Positions 62,422 to 64,000 of a DNA stretch of 64,000 nucleotides are shown here, piece after piece. The notes beneath the pieces are model-generated. The model did no database searches, had not been told where the DNA came from, and saw nothing but the letters and a program-made list of their open reading frames with translations. Numbering within the stretch: position 1 is the stretch's first letter; every line of letters begins with the position of its first letter. Origin of the DNA: Paenibacillus sp. BSR1-1 (GTDB taxonomy: Bacteria > Bacillota > Bacilli > Bacillales > Cytobacillaceae). The translations under genes were made by a program, and so were the position numbers. The stretch spans positions 186,001-250,000 of the forward strand of contig NZ_JAQMWQ010000006.1 of the NCBI RefSeq assembly GCF_030403775.1. The letters are read 5' to 3'.

Positions 62422-64000
62422 GACCATTAAAACTGACGATGCAGGCGTTCGGCCCTTATGCAGGTACTGAGACGATTGACTTTTCCAAGCTGGGAAATCG
62501 GACGATGTTTGTGATTTCTGGAAAAACGGGTGCAGGCAAAACAACGATCTTTGATGCTATTAGTTATGCCATTTATGGCAAAGCGAGCGGGGAGGACAGG
62601 AACGGTCCTGAGTTAAGAAGTCAATTTGCCAAGGACGAGCTATTAACTGAGGTCACATTAGATTTTTCCCTTCGAAACAAAGTGTATTCAATCACCAGGT
62701 CGCCTCAGCAACAGAAGAAAAAAGACAAAGGGGACGGTTTTACCTCAATTGGTGCAAAAGCCGAGCTTTATGTGTTGGATGAGTCGGGTGAGAAAAAGCT
62801 GCTCGCTTCAAAAATCACCGATGTAGAAGAGAAAATTAAAGAAATTATGCTGATCGATGCGAATCAGTTCCGGCAAATTTTAATGATACCCCAAGGTGAA
62901 TTCCGAAAGCTGTTGACGTCTGACAGTAAGGATAAGGAAGTCATTTTACAAAGACTATTCCATACCCAGTTTTATAAAATGGTCGAAGAAAAACTGAGGG
63001 ATGAAGCTGCCGAGCTGAAAAGGTCTGTTGAAGATCAAGTTCAAGCGAGGAATGTAGCTATTCGCCGTGTCAATGCAGTTGTAAATGAAGAGCTGCGTGA
63101 ATTTTTGGAAGCAGACAGCGTGAACGATACTATTATCATGCCGCTCCTGCAAAAAGAAATAGCAGGATTAGGAGAAAAGCTCGAACAGCTGGACCTTCAA
63201 TTGAAAGATAAGGCCCGAGAGCAGGACAAGCTGAAGAATCAGCTTTTCGAAGCCGAAGCCATCCTAAAACAATTGCAAACGAAAGAGGAATTGAAGGAAC
63301 AGCGAGGCACACTGATTTCTCAAGAGGAATTGTTTGCAGAAAAAGAAAAGCAGGTTCAAAGGGCCCAAAAGGCTGCTGTTTTAGCCGAGCAAGAAGCGCT
63401 ATGTCATCGCTTGAAAAAAGAAGAAGACCAACTTGGAGCAAATGTCCAATCAATAAAAGTCGATATCGAAAAATTACAAGAGCTGCTTGCCCAATATGAA
63501 GGGCAGCTTCAAAAAGAGATAGACCGTGAAGGAGAGCGTAATTCCGCACTGGAAGAGGTTAATCGACTTTTGAATATGAAAGAGGATGTTTATTCATTTG
63601 CTGCTATGGTAAAAGAGGCTTCTAGAGTGGAGGCATTATTAAAAAACCTTAAGGACAAACATCGTCATTCTGAACAAACACTAGAGCAATTAGATGAACG
63701 GCTTAAATTTTTACAGCAGCAAAGTTCAGAAATCGAAAAGGGAAAGCTTACCCTCCTAGAAAATGAGCGACAGGTAGAAAAGCTTGATGCCGAGTTAGAG
63801 CGTCTAGAAAAATATCAGACACTTCAAATTCGCCACCAAAATGCGGTGCAAAATCTTAAACATACCACGGGACGGTATGAAAATACAGCTGCAAGATTAG
63901 CAGATGCTAAGGCAATTGTGGAAGTTTTAGAGAATAAATGGCTTCATGGCCAGGCATCACTTTTAGCAGCAAGGCTTCAAACAGGTGAGGCATGTCCAGT
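62418..64000 (+). CDS. sbcC: SbcC, Rad50-like ATPase subunit (partial, cut by window edge)
   Basis: Only the first 527 codons lie in the window. They show the Walker A GKTGAGKT (34-41), DANQFRQILMIPQGEFRKLL (Q-loop region, about 148-167), then a long coiled coil from about residue 190. The last residues inside, GEACPV, begin the CPxC zinc hook where two Rad50-like arms meet, so the protein is cut about at mid-length and the second coiled coil, signature and Walker B lie beyond 64000. Confidence 0.95.
   Translation, partial: MRPLKLTMQAFGPYAGTETIDFSKLGNRTMFVISGKTGAGKTTIFDAISYAIYGKASGEDRNGPELRSQFAKDELLTEVTLDFSLRNKVYSITRSPQQQKKKDKGDGFTSIGAKAELYVLDESGEKKLLASKITDVEEKIKEIMLIDANQFRQILMIPQGEFRKLLTSDSKDKEVILQRLFHTQFYKMVEEKLRDEAAELKRSVEDQVQARNVAIRRVNAVVNEELREFLEADSVNDTIIMPLLQKEIAGLGEKLEQLDLQLKDKAREQDKLKNQLFEAEAILKQLQTKEELKEQRGTLISQEELFAEKEKQVQRAQKAAVLAEQEALCHRLKKEEDQLGANVQSIKVDIEKLQELLAQYEGQLQKEIDREGERNSALEEVNRLLNMKEDVYSFAAMVKEASRVEALLKNLKDKHRHSEQTLEQLDERLKFLQQQSSEIEKGKLTLLENERQVEKLDAELERLEKYQTLQIRHQNAVQNLKHTTGRYENTAARLADAKAIVEVLENKWLHGQASLLAARLQTGEACP

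Noticed and set aside
1..64000. tRNA, rRNA, prophage or insertion-sequence genes
   Set aside because: No tRNA-like cloverleaf, rRNA stretch, integrase, transposase or phage structural gene was recognised in the window.

Overview
The window looks like the chromosome of a low-GC, endospore-forming Firmicute of the Bacillaceae (Bacillus, Neobacillus or Peribacillus type). The signs are AGGAGG-type ribosome sites, frequent TTG and GTG starts, AT-rich intergenic DNA with many strong intrinsic terminators, and Bacillus gene sets (yqhV, roc genes, PucR, a spore-type sulfolactate cluster, a csp gene with a long leader, sbcDC). I see no rRNA, tRNA, CRISPR array, phage or intact insertion sequence. A 133-bp repeat occurs three times and once more as a 26-bp scar.

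Layout. Bases 1-1000 hold no convincing gene but carry two copies of the 133-bp repeat. Bases 1001-10877 hold two cell-wall polysaccharide deacetylases flanking a sulfur block: an outward MFS pump and a TauE-type exporter on the minus strand, then a plus-strand operon of phosphosulfolactate synthase, a histidine phosphatase, APS/PAPS reductase, ATP sulfurylase and APS kinase, with a YitE-like membrane protein convergent to it. This resembles the B. subtilis yit region that makes 3-sulfolactate for spores.

Bases 11143-28444 form a transport and hydrolysis block. It has an AtzA/TrzA-like amidohydrolase, three paralogous cytosine-deaminase/AtzC-like amidohydrolases, two paralogous oligopeptide-type binding lipoproteins sharing one divergent ABC permease/ATPase operon, and a four-gene operon of LytS/YesN-like two-component genes with SSS and NCS1 transporters. 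Bases 28488-38608 form a PucR-linked module: AllH-, AllF(FdrA)- and AllG-like subunits of oxamate carbamoyltransferase, an ankyrin-TPR protein, carbamate kinase, a nucleobase permease and a guanine-deaminase-like enzyme. Together these two blocks suggest uptake and stepwise deamination of a nitrogen-rich ring compound, ending in carbamoyl phosphate and ATP. The substrate is unknown. No allantoinase or allantoate hydrolase is present here.

Bases 38728-43496 carry an esterase, a decayed molybdopterin oxidoreductase, a VanW lipoprotein and small unknown proteins. Bases 43652-51515 are a sigma-54/RocR arginine-ornithine catabolic locus (rocR, rocA, rocD, rocG, a lipoyl-like protein, rocE) with two clear -24/-12 promoters and two upstream activating palindromes. 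The rest holds a PadR-controlled membrane-protein cluster, an ABC permease pair with no partners, a DinB-family protein, an 11-unit 21-bp repeat array, an AIM24-like protein, a candidate structured RNA, a SulP transporter with an ArsR regulator, a cold-shock gene and sbcDC, with sbcC cut by the window edge.

Coordinates, motifs and repeats were read by eye. Family names come from recognising conserved motifs and gene order, not from a database search.
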